A model generated the notes under the pieces. The model was not told the DNA's origin and did not search any database. It saw only the letters and a program-made list of their open reading frames with translations. The translations under genes and the position numbers were made by a program. From Bdellovibrio bacteriovorus (GTDB lineage Bacteria; Bdellovibrionota; Bdellovibrionia; Bdellovibrionales; Bdellovibrionaceae): 64,000 nt of DNA. Where the stretch lies: NCBI RefSeq assembly GCF_002208115.1, contig NZ_CP020946.1:1674001-1738000 (forward strand), given 5' to 3'. Shown piece by piece: positions 36,472 through 44,713 of this stretch. Numbering within the stretch: position 1 is the first letter of the stretch; each line of letters starts with the position of its first letter.

Positions 36472-37842
36472 ATGCGAATTCTGATGACCGGAGCGACGGG
36501 ATTGATCGGACGGGAGCTGGGGAAAGTTCTGGCGGAAAAAGGCCATGACCTTTATGTCGTCAGTCGTGATCAGGCCAAGGCCCGCGAACAGCTCCCTTTT
36601 CCCTGTGAAATCATTGAAGGGGATTTAAATACAAATCCGCTGCATGATTCCCGTCTGGCCAAGGTTGAGGTCGTCTTCAACCTGATGGGCGAATCCATTG
36701 CGGGTGAACGCTGGAGCGAGGAAAAGAAAAAGCGCATTTATCAGTCCCGGGTCATGGGCACGCGCCATTTGGTGCAAAGCCTGCCCGAAAACTTGAAGTG
36801 TTTTATTTCTTCTTCCGCGATGGGGATTTACGGGGATCAAAGTGACACCCCACTGACTGAGGATTCTTCGCACGGAGAGGATTTCCTGGCCAACGTCTGC
36901 AAAGAATGGGAAGCCGAAGCCGCCAAGGCGCCGGGTCGTTCGGTCTTTGTGCGTACCGGGATTGTGCTGGCCAGGCAGGGCGGGGCATTGGATCAGATGC
37001 TATTCCCGTTCCGCAGCGGTGTCGGTGGGGTCCTTGGTGACGGCAAGCAGTGGATGAGCTGGATCCACTTAAAGGATATTGTCGGTCTTTATCTTTTTGC
37101 TCTGGAACATCATGATGTGGAAGGTGCGTTGAATGCGGGGGCTCCGCATCCAGTCACCAATCGAGAGTTCTCTGAAACTCTGGTGCAGTCTTTGGGGACC
37201 CGTCTGGGGCCGGCCGTGCCTCTTTTTGCCTTGAATGTGTTATTCGGTGAACTGGCGAAGTCCTTGGTGGCCTCGGCTCGTATGGTTCCGGAAAAAGCGC
37301 AGCGTTTGGGATACAAGTTCCACTATGAAAACCTGCTGGAGGCGCTGAACGAAATCTGTCTGCCATTCAAGATGGGGGAAGAGATTTTCGTGGCTGAGCA
37401 GTTTGTCCCGGCACCTCCGGAAAAGCTGTTTCCGTTTTTCAAGGATGCCCACAATCTGGAGCGCATCACGCCGCCCACACTGAATTTTTTGATTGAGAAA
37501 ATGTCGACACCGGAAATCGGGCAGGGGACCCTGATAGATTACCGGCTGAAGATTCACGGTGTTCCCGCCAAATGGAAAACCGAAATCGACGAGTGGCAGC
37601 CGCCCTTTAAGTTCGTCGACAATCAGTTGAAAGGCCCTTACCGGCTTTGGCATCACACGCATGAATTCCGTCCATTCTGCGGGGGGACTTTGCTGGTGGA
37701 TCGGGTTCGCTACCGCATGCCGATGGGCTTTTTGGGATGGCTGGTGGCAAATCGTTTCGTCAGAAAAGATGTGGAAAACATCTTTGCCTTTCGTCGCAAG
37801 TACATCGCCAATATGGGAACGTTGCCAACCAAGACCGACTGA
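36472..37842 (+). CDS. TIGR01777-type SDR epimerase fused to an SRPBCC domain
   Basis: The 456-residue protein has an NAD(P)-binding epimerase-like domain of the TIGR01777/SULA-like family (MTGATGLIGRELGKVL, VFNLMGESIAGERWS, SSSAMGIYG, SWIHLKDIVGLY) for residues 1-300, then a C-terminal START-like SRPBCC domain (AEQFVPAPPEKLFPFF, DYRLKIHGVPAKWKTEI). Substrate unknown; the SRPBCC part may bind a lipid or aromatic ligand. It follows phrB, a neighbour seen in other bacteria. Its stop touches the convergent gloB stop with no gap. Confidence 0.88.
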   Translation: MRILMTGATGLIGRELGKVLAEKGHDLYVVSRDQAKAREQLPFPCEIIEGDLNTNPLHDSRLAKVEVVFNLMGESIAGERWSEEKKKRIYQSRVMGTRHLVQSLPENLKCFISSSAMGIYGDQSDTPLTEDSSHGEDFLANVCKEWEAEAAKAPGRSVFVRTGIVLARQGGALDQMLFPFRSGVGGVLGDGKQWMSWIHLKDIVGLYLFALEHHDVEGALNAGAPHPVTNREFSETLVQSLGTRLGPAVPLFALNVLFGELAKSLVASARMVPEKAQRLGYKFHYENLLEALNEICLPFKMGEEIFVAEQFVPAPPEKLFPFFKDAHNLERITPPTLNFLIEKMSTPEIGQGTLIDYRLKIHGVPAKWKTEIDEWQPPFKFVDNQLKGPYRLWHHTHEFRPFCGGTLLVDRVRYRMPMGFLGWLVANRFVRKDVENIFAFRRKYIANMGTLPTKTD

Positions 37843-38598
37843 TCACTGACGGTTGCGCAGCTCGCGCAGGTATCGGAACTGTTCAGCGTCTTGGGCCAGC
37901 AAAAAAGGATTCGTGCTTTCTTCGATGGAAAGTTTCAAAGGAACGCTGGGAAGCCCCAGGTCCCGGCGATTGGACAGTTCGTTGGCGTAAAGTTCCAGCG
38001 CTTCGGAATCGCCGGTGATGGGGGTGTTGTCCTGATTTGTCAGAATCCGGCAGAAGTCCAGGTTGCGTTCGGTGTATTCATGCGTGCAGTAAATCAGCGT
38101 CTGGGGCGGAAGCTTCTTGATGCGCTGAAGACTTGCATAGCCCTGTTCGTGGCTGCCTTCAAACAATCTTCCGCAACCCAGCCCGAAAATCACATCGCCG
38201 GAAAAAAGCCATTTGTGCTGTTGATCCCAGTAAGCGATATGCCCCAGAGTGTGACCGGGAAGCTCCAGAATGGTGAATTCCCAAGGGGACAGTTTCACCA
38301 CATCGCCTTCTTTCAGCCAGTGATCTGCCTGGGGGATCTGCTTCTGATTTTTTTCAGGGGCATACACCGGACAGCCGAAGGTGTTCTTCAGGGCAGCGAC
38401 TCCGCCAATGTGATCTGAATGATGATGAGTCACTAAAATGGCTGTGAGGTCGAGCTTTTTTGCGCGCAGAAACTCGGTGACCGGCCCCGCATCGCCCGGA
38501 TCAACAACAACGGCCTTTTTCCCCGCGTTGTCGATCAGGACAAAGACGTAGTTATCGTCAAAGATGGGGATCAGCTCTACATGCTCGTTTTTCATCAT
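37843..38598 (-). CDS. gloB: Hydroxyacylglutathione hydrolase (glyoxalase II)
   Basis: The 251-residue metallo-beta-lactamase-fold enzyme has THHHSDHIGG, with the metal-binding HxHxDH, then LPGHTLGHIAYW, the central metal ligand region FSGDVIFGLGCGRLFEG, and CTHEYTERNLDF. It hydrolyses S-lactoylglutathione to lactate in methylglyoxal detoxification. The start may be 38598 or 38595 (adjacent Met codons). Convergent with the SDR fusion, no intergenic base. Confidence 0.92.
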   Translation of the reverse strand: MMKNEHVELIPIFDDNYVFVLIDNAGKKAVVVDPGDAGPVTEFLRAKKLDLTAILVTHHHSDHIGGVAALKNTFGCPVYAPEKNQKQIPQADHWLKEGDVVKLSPWEFTILELPGHTLGHIAYWDQQHKWLFSGDVIFGLGCGRLFEGSHEQGYASLQRIKKLPPQTLIYCTHEYTERNLDFCRILTNQDNTPITGDSEALELYANELSNRRDLGLPSVPLKLSIEESTNPFLLAQDAEQFRYLRELRNRQ

Positions 38599-38667
38599 GT
38601 CTTATTCTTGCAGTTGTACGGGGCTTCGACAAGACCAAGGTGGGTTTGATTAACAGCACAACTGGCC

Positions 38668-38696
38668 TTGGGAAAACCGGGCGTTTCCTCTAAACT
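38668..38696 (+). promoter_or_regulatory. Promoter of the ferredoxin-like gene
   Basis: TTGGGA (38668-38673), a 17-bp spacer and TAAACT (38691-38696) precede the ATG at 38708 by 11 nt. No Shine-Dalgarno is visible; a very short leader is predicted. Confidence 0.4.
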
Positions 38697-38707
38697 TAGA
38701 GCTTATT

Positions 38708-39145
38708 ATGAAGATCAAAGTAGAGCTTGAAGGCCGTGATTTTATTGAAGTTCAGTGCCAGGGGGACAACGCCCAGGCACCAGGCCCTGTTGAAAAGGTT
38801 TCGATCATGGGTTGTTCCCAGTTTATGGATATGATGCAGACAATGCGCAAAAACTTCGGGGCCGACCTGAAAAAGTGGCCGTTGCCGGAAGCTCAGGATC
38901 ATTCCAGCCTGCTGTTGCGGGAAATGATTTTACGTCTGCGTGGAGAGTGGGCTTTCCCTTATTGTGAGGAAGAGCTTTGTCATTGCCGTTCTGTTTCTGC
39001 GCACACCGTGGATCAGGCGATCATCGCCGGGGCTCATTCCACGGAAGTGGTCAGCCGTCAAACCAACGCCAGCACCAACTGCGGGACCTGTCGTCCTGAG
39101 GTTCAAAAGATCATTGATTTCCGATTGGGTAAAAAGACCGCCTAG
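38708..39145 (+). CDS. BFD-type [2Fe-2S] protein with an N-terminal extra domain
   Basis: The 145-residue protein ends in a BFD-like [2Fe-2S] domain: Cys91 and Cys93 (LCHC), then Cys125 and Cys128 (CGTC), with the helical AHTVDQAIIAGAHS between. The first 85 residues form an extra domain of unknown function, with a GCSQFMDMMQTMRKNFG segment and two more Cys. A redox or iron-sulfur transfer role is inferred. Its last 4 bp overlap a second, convergent BFD-like gene. Confidence 0.75.
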   Translation: MKIKVELEGRDFIEVQCQGDNAQAPGPVEKVSIMGCSQFMDMMQTMRKNFGADLKKWPLPEAQDHSSLLLREMILRLRGEWAFPYCEEELCHCRSVSAHTVDQAIIAGAHSTEVVSRQTNASTNCGTCRPEVQKIIDFRLGKKTA

Positions 39146-39405
39146 GTGTCTTTTTTCGGGGGGACCGGGGCTTTTCCGGTCAGGTCCTCGGTGATCTTGT
39201 CCGGGAAGGTTCCATTTTTCAGATAATAATCCAAAAGAGGCCCCAGCTTGCGGCGGCAAGACCCCCCGCAGGGTCCAACCCCGGCCGACGTGGTGTCGAA
39301 GATGTCATTCAGGGTCGTGGCGCCGTTTTTAATAGCCTGCTCAATGGTCTCTCGACTCACGTTATTGCAACGGCAGATGATTTCGGTCTTTTTCTTAGCG
39401 CCCAT
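39142..39405 (-). CDS. Bacterioferritin-associated ferredoxin-like [2Fe-2S] protein
   Basis: The 87-residue protein has the BFD architecture: Cys11 and Cys13 (ICRCNNV), helix ETIEQAIKNGATTLNDI, then Cys46 and Cys50 (PCGGSC) which gives a CX3C rather than the usual CX2C. It is convergent with the larger BFD-domain gene, overlapping by 4 bp. The unusual spacing may alter the cluster. Partner unknown. Confidence 0.75.
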   Translation of the reverse strand: MGAKKKTEIICRCNNVSRETIEQAIKNGATTLNDIFDTTSAGVGPCGGSCRRKLGPLLDYYLKNGTFPDKITEDLTGKAPVPPKKDT

Positions 39406-39478
39406 GGACTAATTGTAATGCCCCGCATCCGAAAAGGATACTTCTGAACCCTTAGTATTGCTAAGCGTCATAAGTGCA

Positions 39479-39507
39479 TTGAAAAGCCCGCGGGAATCCT
39501 GTAAAAC
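39479..39507 (+). promoter_or_regulatory. greA promoter
   Basis: TTGAAA (39479-39484), a 17-bp spacer and TAAAAC (39502-39507) precede greA, with GGAG 7 nt ahead of the ATG at 39535. A convincing sigma70-like pattern. Confidence 0.6.
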
Positions 39508-39534
39508 AAATGTCCTTCTAACACTGGAGCTGAA

Positions 39535-40023
39535 ATGGCTATTGCTACACCTGATAAACTTCCTATGACCATCCGCGGAAAAGCGCTGCTGGATGCAGAG
39601 TTGAAAAAGCTTCTGTTGGAAGAAAGACCGTCCGTGATTCTGGCGATCGAAGAAGCTCGCGCTCAAGGCGATATCTCTGAGAACGCTGAGTATGAAGCAG
39701 CTAAAGAGCGCCAGGCCATGATTGAAGGTCGTATTGCTGAAATTCAGGGCAAACTGGCGGGTGCAGATGTTATCGACACTGCGCAAATCAAAGCAGACCG
39801 TATCGTATTCGGTGCGGTTGTTAAGATCGTAGACACTGAGTCCGAAGAAGAATTCCAATACCAAATCGTGGGTGTGGATGAAGCGGACGTGAAAAAAGGC
39901 ATGATCTCCATCCTGTCTCCTTTGGCGCGCGCGTTGATCGGTAAAAAAGACAGCGACACCGTGACCGTACAAAGCCCTAAAGGCGACAAAGAGTTCGAAA
40001 TCATCTCCTTCGAGTATAAGTAA
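39535..40023 (+). CDS. greA: Transcription elongation factor GreA
   Basis: GreA rescues backtracked RNA polymerase by stimulating transcript cleavage. The 162-residue protein has the N-terminal coiled coil with EARAQGDISENAEYEAAKERQ, whose acidic tip residues are the cleavage-stimulating ones, and the C-terminal FKBP-like domain (VGVDEADVKKGMISILSPLARALIGKK). Length is typical (158-165). Confidence 0.97.
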   Translation: MAIATPDKLPMTIRGKALLDAELKKLLLEERPSVILAIEEARAQGDISENAEYEAAKERQAMIEGRIAEIQGKLAGADVIDTAQIKADRIVFGAVVKIVDTESEEEFQYQIVGVDEADVKKGMISILSPLARALIGKKDSDTVTVQSPKGDKEFEIISFEYK

Positions 40024-40036
40024 TTTTCTTGTCGGT

Positions 40037-40067
40037 CCATGACCTTCTCTGTGAGAATGGGTCATGG
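40037..40067 (+). other. Hairpin covering the start of the AsmA-like gene
   Basis: CCATGACC (40037-40044) pairs with GGTCATGG (40060-40067), and TTCTC (40045-40049) with GAGAA (40053-40057), with a 2-nt bulge and a TGT loop. The right arm contains the ATG at 40064 and the preceding GAGAATGGG. No T-run follows, so it is a poor terminator. Confidence 0.6.
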
Positions 40068-42019
40068 ACTCGCGCAGACGCCTCTCAGACCGACATCTTA
40101 TTGCTGAACAACCTGGAATGACCATTCTTCTGACCGGTCTGATTCTGGCGTTTCTTCTTGGTTACACCACCAAATCCCTGCTGTCGCCGGCCCGGCTGGC
40201 AGCGCGAATTGAAAAAGCCGCAAGCCACATTCATAAAGACGTTAAAGTCAGCTTTGGTTCCGCTCACGTCAGTTTGAGCAACGGCATTCTGCCACGCTTC
40301 GCAGTGATCATCTCCAATGTGCGTATGGAATCCAGTCAGACCTGCTGGGCTGCGCCCGTGATGGAAATTGACGAGCTTCGCCTGCCATTGTCGTTCTTGA
40401 ATCTGATTCAAGGCAGGGCCCCCGTGCGGGTGGTGGAGGCCAACAGCGTGACTCTGACTTTGCGAGACGACTTCAAAGACTGTGACCCCACTGATCCGGA
40501 ACAGATCCCGGCCAGCCGCCCAAGACCGGCCGTGACGCTGTCGCCTTCAGAACAAAGTCAGAAATACCGTAACGATGTGCGGGGGATTTCGGTTCGCACC
40601 CTGAAGATCACTTCAGCAAAACATCCGCAGTATTCAACAGAGCTGATGAATTTTGCAGTGAAAGTAAAATCCTTTGAACCCAAAGTGATTGAAGTCACCG
40701 CAAAAACCCATCTGATGAAAGACAGTCAGGTCGGGGATTATCTGTCCCACGCAAATCTGTATCTGCAATACAAAGAGTCCCCGGAAGCGGCAGTGCAGGC
40801 CCACTTCTTTGGAAACTGGCGTGAAGGCCACTACAGTGTGATTGCCAATTACACTTTGGGCGACCAGTTGCTGGCTGTGGAAACTGATTTGAAGCACATC
40901 CCCTTAAGTCAGATTCTGGCTATTCTGCAAAAATATCAGTTGGCTTCCCGCGATTTGAACGGCCGTCAGGTGTGGATGTCTTCCAAAGCCCGCATGGCGG
41001 GGCCGGTGGATGAAATCCGCACGCTGCCTTTGGAGATCCGCGATCTGCGCCTGGAGGGCGACTTGGGGGAAATGCATGTTGAAAAAATCAACATCGGTTC
41101 GCTGGAACCTTTGAAGTATGAACCGATCCTTGTCGATGTGAAGAAACTGGACATCGAAAAATTGCTGGTGCTTTTAAATCGCACCAAGCAGACCAGCATC
41201 CTGGGGCACCTGGGAAGCTTCACCGGACGTGCGGAGATCGTGTCGGATCAAAAAATGCGCATGAGAGGGGAGCATGCCGGGCTTGAGTTTGTCTTTTCAA
41301 ATAAAGGCCAGCGGGAGCTTCAGGTGATTGAAAGCATGGTCGGCGACATTGCTTTGGATCAGGATCAATGGAGTTTCCAGATTAAACGAGTCGAGCCCCG
41401 TGGCGGTGTCTTTGTCGGGGATTTAAGTCTGCGTGCCGATCGTGATTTCAAAGCGGTGGCGGTGAAAACCCACATCGATGAACTGCAACTGGCTTTGCCA
41501 GTGCAAAAGCTGATGACCAACGGAGGCGAGATCGGCCTGATGAGTCTTGACGGCGATTTGCGTTTTGGAGAAGGCAAAGTGCAGTCCTTAAAAGGTCTGC
41601 TGCGCTTGAACTCCATGAATGTTGAGGGTGTGGGCCTGGGGAAAACCCGAGCCTCCTTTGACTGGAGCAAGGGGGAGGTTTTGCTGAACGCCCAGGTGCA
41701 GTCCATGAAGGTTTCACCCAACTCTCCAACAGCCGAGGTGCTGCGTCCGGTGACTTTGAACTCGTGGTGGCATGACGGTGTTTTGAATCTTTCTGGTTTA
41801 ACCGGGCAGTTGGGTGCAAAAAGCGCGAAAGACTTCTCTTGGAAGGGGTTCCAGGCGCAGGCCTCCAAAACCGGAAAGCTTAGCACCGAGGGATCCTGGA
41901 ATGAAGAAGCGCGCTTAAAAGGACACGTGCAGGTCAAAGACGGCAAGATCCAGCGTCGCTGGCAGATTCAGGGAACGCGCGAGCTTCCGCAGTTTGTGGA
42001 AGAAAAGGCGCGGCGCTGA
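40064..42019 (+). CDS. AsmA-like envelope protein
   Basis: The 651-residue protein has one N-terminal membrane helix (MTILLTGLILAFLLGY) and a long beta-rich periplasmic body with repeated strand patterns (VSFGSAHVSLSNGILPRFAVIISNVRM, VMEIDELRLPLSFLNLIQG, LNSMNVEGVGLGKTRASFDW) of AsmA/TamB-like proteins, which help assemble or transfer lipids to the outer membrane. The start may be ATG 40064 or the internal Met at 40118 just before the helix; neither has a strong ribosome site. Its stop overlaps the next start (TGATG). Confidence 0.6.
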   Translation: MDSRRRLSDRHLIAEQPGMTILLTGLILAFLLGYTTKSLLSPARLAARIEKAASHIHKDVKVSFGSAHVSLSNGILPRFAVIISNVRMESSQTCWAAPVMEIDELRLPLSFLNLIQGRAPVRVVEANSVTLTLRDDFKDCDPTDPEQIPASRPRPAVTLSPSEQSQKYRNDVRGISVRTLKITSAKHPQYSTELMNFAVKVKSFEPKVIEVTAKTHLMKDSQVGDYLSHANLYLQYKESPEAAVQAHFFGNWREGHYSVIANYTLGDQLLAVETDLKHIPLSQILAILQKYQLASRDLNGRQVWMSSKARMAGPVDEIRTLPLEIRDLRLEGDLGEMHVEKINIGSLEPLKYEPILVDVKKLDIEKLLVLLNRTKQTSILGHLGSFTGRAEIVSDQKMRMRGEHAGLEFVFSNKGQRELQVIESMVGDIALDQDQWSFQIKRVEPRGGVFVGDLSLRADRDFKAVAVKTHIDELQLALPVQKLMTNGGEIGLMSLDGDLRFGEGKVQSLKGLLRLNSMNVEGVGLGKTRASFDWSKGEVLLNAQVQSMKVSPNSPTAEVLRPVTLNSWWHDGVLNLSGLTGQLGAKSAKDFSWKGFQAQASKTGKLSTEGSWNEEARLKGHVQVKDGKIQRRWQIQGTRELPQFVEEKARR

Positions 42020-42816
42020 TGATGGCCGTGGTGCTGGTCCTGGCCGTGGCAGGATTCTTGTTATATCGCCATAAAACCTGGAAGGCGCAAAGCTGGCCAG
42101 CCGAAGGGGTGAGGCCCCCTGCCTGGCAGGCGCATCGCGGATTCTGGAAAGCCGGTGCCCAGGAAAATTCCTATTCGTCCTTTGTGAAGGCCCGTGAGAT
42201 GGGTTTTCAGATGTTTGAGCTGGATGTGCGGCTGTCAAAAGATGAAGTGCCAGTGGTGTTTCATGACGGCGATTTAAAACGAATTGCGCAAAAAGATCTG
42301 CGCGTGACGGATGTGGCCGCCGCAGATCTGAAGGCCTGGGCCGGAGCCTGCACGCTGGAAGAAGTGCTGGCGTCCCAAGACATCCCTGCCACGATAAATA
42401 TAGAAATCAAAAGCAATGCGGTATTCGATTCCCGTCTGGAAAAACGGGTGGCTCAGCTTGTGCGAAAATATCACCGCGAAAAAGAGGTGATGTTTTCAAG
42501 TTTCAACCCGGCTTCGATCTGGCGACTGGGGCGTCTGTTGCCACAAGTGCCGCGGGCACTGCTGGCGACCGGGGAAGACGATCCGGAAAATAAAATCTAT
42601 CTGAAAAAACTCTGGCTGGCTCCGTACATTGGAGCCAACGCTTTGAATCTCGATTATCGCTTTGTGACTCCAAACGAAGTGCGCGCCTACAAAGAACGCG
42701 GGATTCCGGTGGCTTTGTGGACAGTGAATGATCTGGATCGTGGGAAAGCTTACCTTCAGGCCGGGGCCATCAGTATTATTTCTGATGTAGAGAAAGCAGC
42801 GGATTCATTTTCTTAA
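42019..42816 (+). CDS. Glycerophosphodiester phosphodiesterase
   Basis: The 265-residue protein has an N-terminal hydrophobic helix (MAVVLVLAVAGFLLY), so it is membrane-tethered or exported, then the GDPD barrel with AHRGFWKAGAQENS, ELDVRLSKDEVPVVFHD and the C-terminal PVALWTVND. It cleaves glycerophosphodiesters to glycerol-3-phosphate. It is coupled to the AsmA-like gene and ends with a 41-bp overlap with the convergent alkB-like gene. Confidence 0.88.
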   Translation: MMAVVLVLAVAGFLLYRHKTWKAQSWPAEGVRPPAWQAHRGFWKAGAQENSYSSFVKAREMGFQMFELDVRLSKDEVPVVFHDGDLKRIAQKDLRVTDVAAADLKAWAGACTLEEVLASQDIPATINIEIKSNAVFDSRLEKRVAQLVRKYHREKEVMFSSFNPASIWRLGRLLPQVPRALLATGEDDPENKIYLKKLWLAPYIGANALNLDYRFVTPNEVRAYKERGIPVALWTVNDLDRGKAYLQAGAISIISDVEKAADSFS

Positions 42817-43798
42817 AGTACAAAGGCGGCACAAAAGCCAAAAGGGCCATGGTTGAATAGCCGTGGGGAAGTTTCATGGCACCGGGCTGTTCCTGTAATT
42901 CAGTGAACGGCAAAGTGGCTTTCAGGTGATGATGGGAATGGTATCCCAGATTGATCAGACTGTAGTTGGTGATGACCTGATAACTGTCCCAGGAATGTTG
43001 GGCCTTGGCGCCTTCATAGAATCCGTCTTCTTTTTTAGTGCGCATCAATCCATAGTGCTCAATATAGTCCGCAGTCTGAAGCAAAGTCACACCCACGAAC
43101 CCCTGACCCAGCCAGAACAGAAGGGCTGAGTTTCCGTAAAGCCCATGCACCGCTAGACACAACACCAACTGCAAAAGAAGATACCACACAATGCGATGGC
43201 GAAACCGCTGCCAGACGGGCTTGCTTTTCAAGCGTTTATTTTCAAACTTGAAAGCATCTATCAGGCCGCCAAGGAACGAGCGGAAGTGATATGTGTAGAT
43301 CCATTCATTCTTGCGGGCGGTGGCGGGGTCTTCCGGTGTTGCCACGTTTTTGTGATGCCCGTAAACATGCTCAATGGCGTAGTGAGCAAAGTTCGCCAGC
43401 AACAACAGTCCAACACCCAAGCCGCGCAGGGGTTTTTCACGACGATGCACTAACTCGTGAGCCGTATTGATGGCCAGCACTCCGGTGATGGCGCCGAAGG
43501 AAAGAACAAGGCCTGTCAGTTCCAAAGCCGTGGCATCCAGTGAATGGATGACTCCGGTAAATAAGAACACCGACATAAATGGAAGAGCGAAAATCAACAG
43601 GGCATCGGGCAGGCGACTTTTGGGGCGGGCTTGGGGCACATGTCTTGTGCGCAGAACGTGATCCCAGATCGGGTGGATCACAAAAAGCCCAATGACTCCC
43701 AAAAAGGTCCATGCACCACCCAGGGCGGCTCCGAGCAAAGCCAGCAGGGCAAAGAGATAAGCAAGACTGTAGCGGGAATAAAATAAAAAAGCCTTCAT
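42776..43798 (-). CDS. AlkB-like alkane/fatty-acid monooxygenase
   Basis: The 340-residue membrane protein has the diiron histidine clusters of the AlkB branch of the fatty-acid desaturase/hydroxylase superfamily: HELVHRREKP, HVYGHHKNVATPEDPATA, a QTADYIEHYGL region and NLGYHSHHHLKATLPF. Several hydrophobic helices separate them. It would hydroxylate alkanes or lipid chains at the inner membrane with rubredoxin-type electron supply; no rubredoxin gene is nearby. Start ATG lies inside a hairpin. Confidence 0.85.
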   Translation of the reverse strand: MKAFLFYSRYSLAYLFALLALLGAALGGAWTFLGVIGLFVIHPIWDHVLRTRHVPQARPKSRLPDALLIFALPFMSVFLFTGVIHSLDATALELTGLVLSFGAITGVLAINTAHELVHRREKPLRGLGVGLLLLANFAHYAIEHVYGHHKNVATPEDPATARKNEWIYTYHFRSFLGGLIDAFKFENKRLKSKPVWQRFRHRIVWYLLLQLVLCLAVHGLYGNSALLFWLGQGFVGVTLLQTADYIEHYGLMRTKKEDGFYEGAKAQHSWDSYQVITNYSLINLGYHSHHHLKATLPFTELQEQPGAMKLPHGYSTMALLAFVPPLYFKKMNPLLSLHQK

Positions 43799-43833
43799 GG
43801 TTCTAAGTAAAGCTTAGCTCCAGGAAGGCTTTT
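43787..43833 (-). other. Hairpin overlapping the alkB-like start
   Basis: A perfect 10-bp stem (43787-43796 with 43824-43833) contains, on the minus strand, the end of a T-run and the beginning of the alkB-like gene. The ATG (43796-43798) sits at the base of the arm. An inner 5-bp stem (CTAAG with CTTAG) lies in the loop. Read on the minus strand the second arm is followed by six T residues, so it also resembles a terminator for tatA. Confidence 0.6.
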
Positions 43834-43856
43834 AAGAGAAACAAAAAAACTAAAAC

Positions 43857-44096
43857 TTAGGAGTTTTGGTTTTCGCCTTGTTTCTGAGTTTGACCCATAG
43901 ACTGTTTGTTCTGATGGGAAACTTGTTGGTTGTCGTGAATGTCTTTGGCATCAACGTCGATTTCATTCAGGCCTTGTTTGAAACCACGGATGGCTTTACC
44001 CATGGACTGACCCAATTGTGGCAGACGGCTTGGACCGAAGAAGATCAAAAAGATAACTGCAAGAAGCAGAATGTGCGTAAGGCTAAACTCACCCAT
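43857..44096 (-). CDS. tatA: Sec-independent translocase subunit TatA
   Basis: The 79-residue protein has the TatA signature: a short N-terminal membrane helix (LTHILLLAVIFLIFF), the FGP hinge, and the amphipathic helix RLPQLGQSMGKAIRGFKQG. The C-terminal tail is Gln/Asn-rich (SHQNKQSMGQTQKQGENQNS). TatA oligomers form the Tat pore for folded proteins. No tatB or tatC is adjacent. GGGAGGA lies upstream of the ATG. Confidence 0.93.
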   Translation of the reverse strand: MGEFSLTHILLLAVIFLIFFGPSRLPQLGQSMGKAIRGFKQGLNEIDVDAKDIHDNQQVSHQNKQSMGQTQKQGENQNS

Positions 44097-44100
44097 GGGG

Positions 44101-44151
44101 TTCCTCCCAAATTTCTTAAAGTGTACACTTTTTAGACCTGTCTGGGAGGAA
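44101..44151 (-). promoter_or_regulatory. tatA leader palindrome and promoter
   Basis: TTCCTCCCA (44101-44109) and TGGGAGGAA (44143-44151) form a 9-bp perfect inverted repeat; on the minus strand the proximal arm is the tatA ribosome site GGGAGGA. In the loop is a 14-nt perfect palindrome AAAGTGTACACTTT (44118-44131). A minus-strand promoter TTGATT (44152-44157), 17 bp, TAAAAA (44129-44134) overlaps it, so transcription may start in the palindrome. Confidence 0.55.
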
Positions 44152-44170
44152 AATCAATGCTTGTCTGGCT

Positions 44171-44644
44171 TTATTCCACTGGCATGTCGATAATTTCGAC
44201 CTGATCTGCGTCAGCGGCTTCTTTCTCAAGACCGTCAGTTTCTTCTGAACCCACGGCAACGACTTTTGTCCCTTCAGTCACGGTTTGTACTGGGATAGCT
44301 TCAGAGCTCTGAGCTTTGCCTGGGAGCTGCTTTGCGATGCCCTTGGTTGGTACAGGAGCCTGGACTTCACGAGCGACCGGAGCGGCTTTGGCGGCCTTTT
44401 TGGCGTTGCCATTACCCATCTTCTTAAGCTCTTTGTCGTACTTGGACTTCAGATCAGACAGCTCTTTTTGATAATTTTTTCGGATTTCCTCAACCTGCGT
44501 GTTGCGCGCTTCAGTAATGCAGGAAGAGTAGGTCTGGAGAGCCATCTCTTTGGCCTGGGCGCGGCAAGTCAGCTCTGCAGCAGTTTGTGGCATGGCTGAA
44601 AGCGAGAACATAATAGTGGCAAAGAAAGAGAATACGGTTTTCAT
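44171..44644 (-). CDS. Small secreted protein with coiled-coil
   Basis: The 157-residue product has a signal peptide (MKTVFSFFATIMFSLSAMPQTAA), two cysteines 14 residues apart (LTCRAQ, SSCITEA), and a Lys/Glu-rich helix (EEIRKNYQKELSDLKSKYDKE) predicted to coil. The second half is Pro/Ala/Val-rich and acidic, probably disordered. No family is recognised. Periplasmic location is inferred from the signal. Confidence 0.65.
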   Translation of the reverse strand: MKTVFSFFATIMFSLSAMPQTAAELTCRAQAKEMALQTYSSCITEARNTQVEEIRKNYQKELSDLKSKYDKELKKMGNGNAKKAAKAAPVAREVQAPVPTKGIAKQLPGKAQSSEAIPVQTVTEGTKVVAVGSEETDGLEKEAADADQVEIIDMPVE

Positions 44645-44663
44645 ATCAACCCCATTTATCTAT

Positions 44664-44713
44664 AGCCCCCTATAACAAGATCCGTGCCGGGCTTGCTCCA
44701 AACCAAGGGGGCT
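44664..44713. other. Hairpin in a gene-free gap
   Basis: AGCCCCC (44664-44670) pairs with GGGGGCT (44707-44713) over a 36-nt loop. It lies between divergent genes and might be part of a leader. I see nothing else in 44645-44830, no tRNA or gene. Confidence 0.3.
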
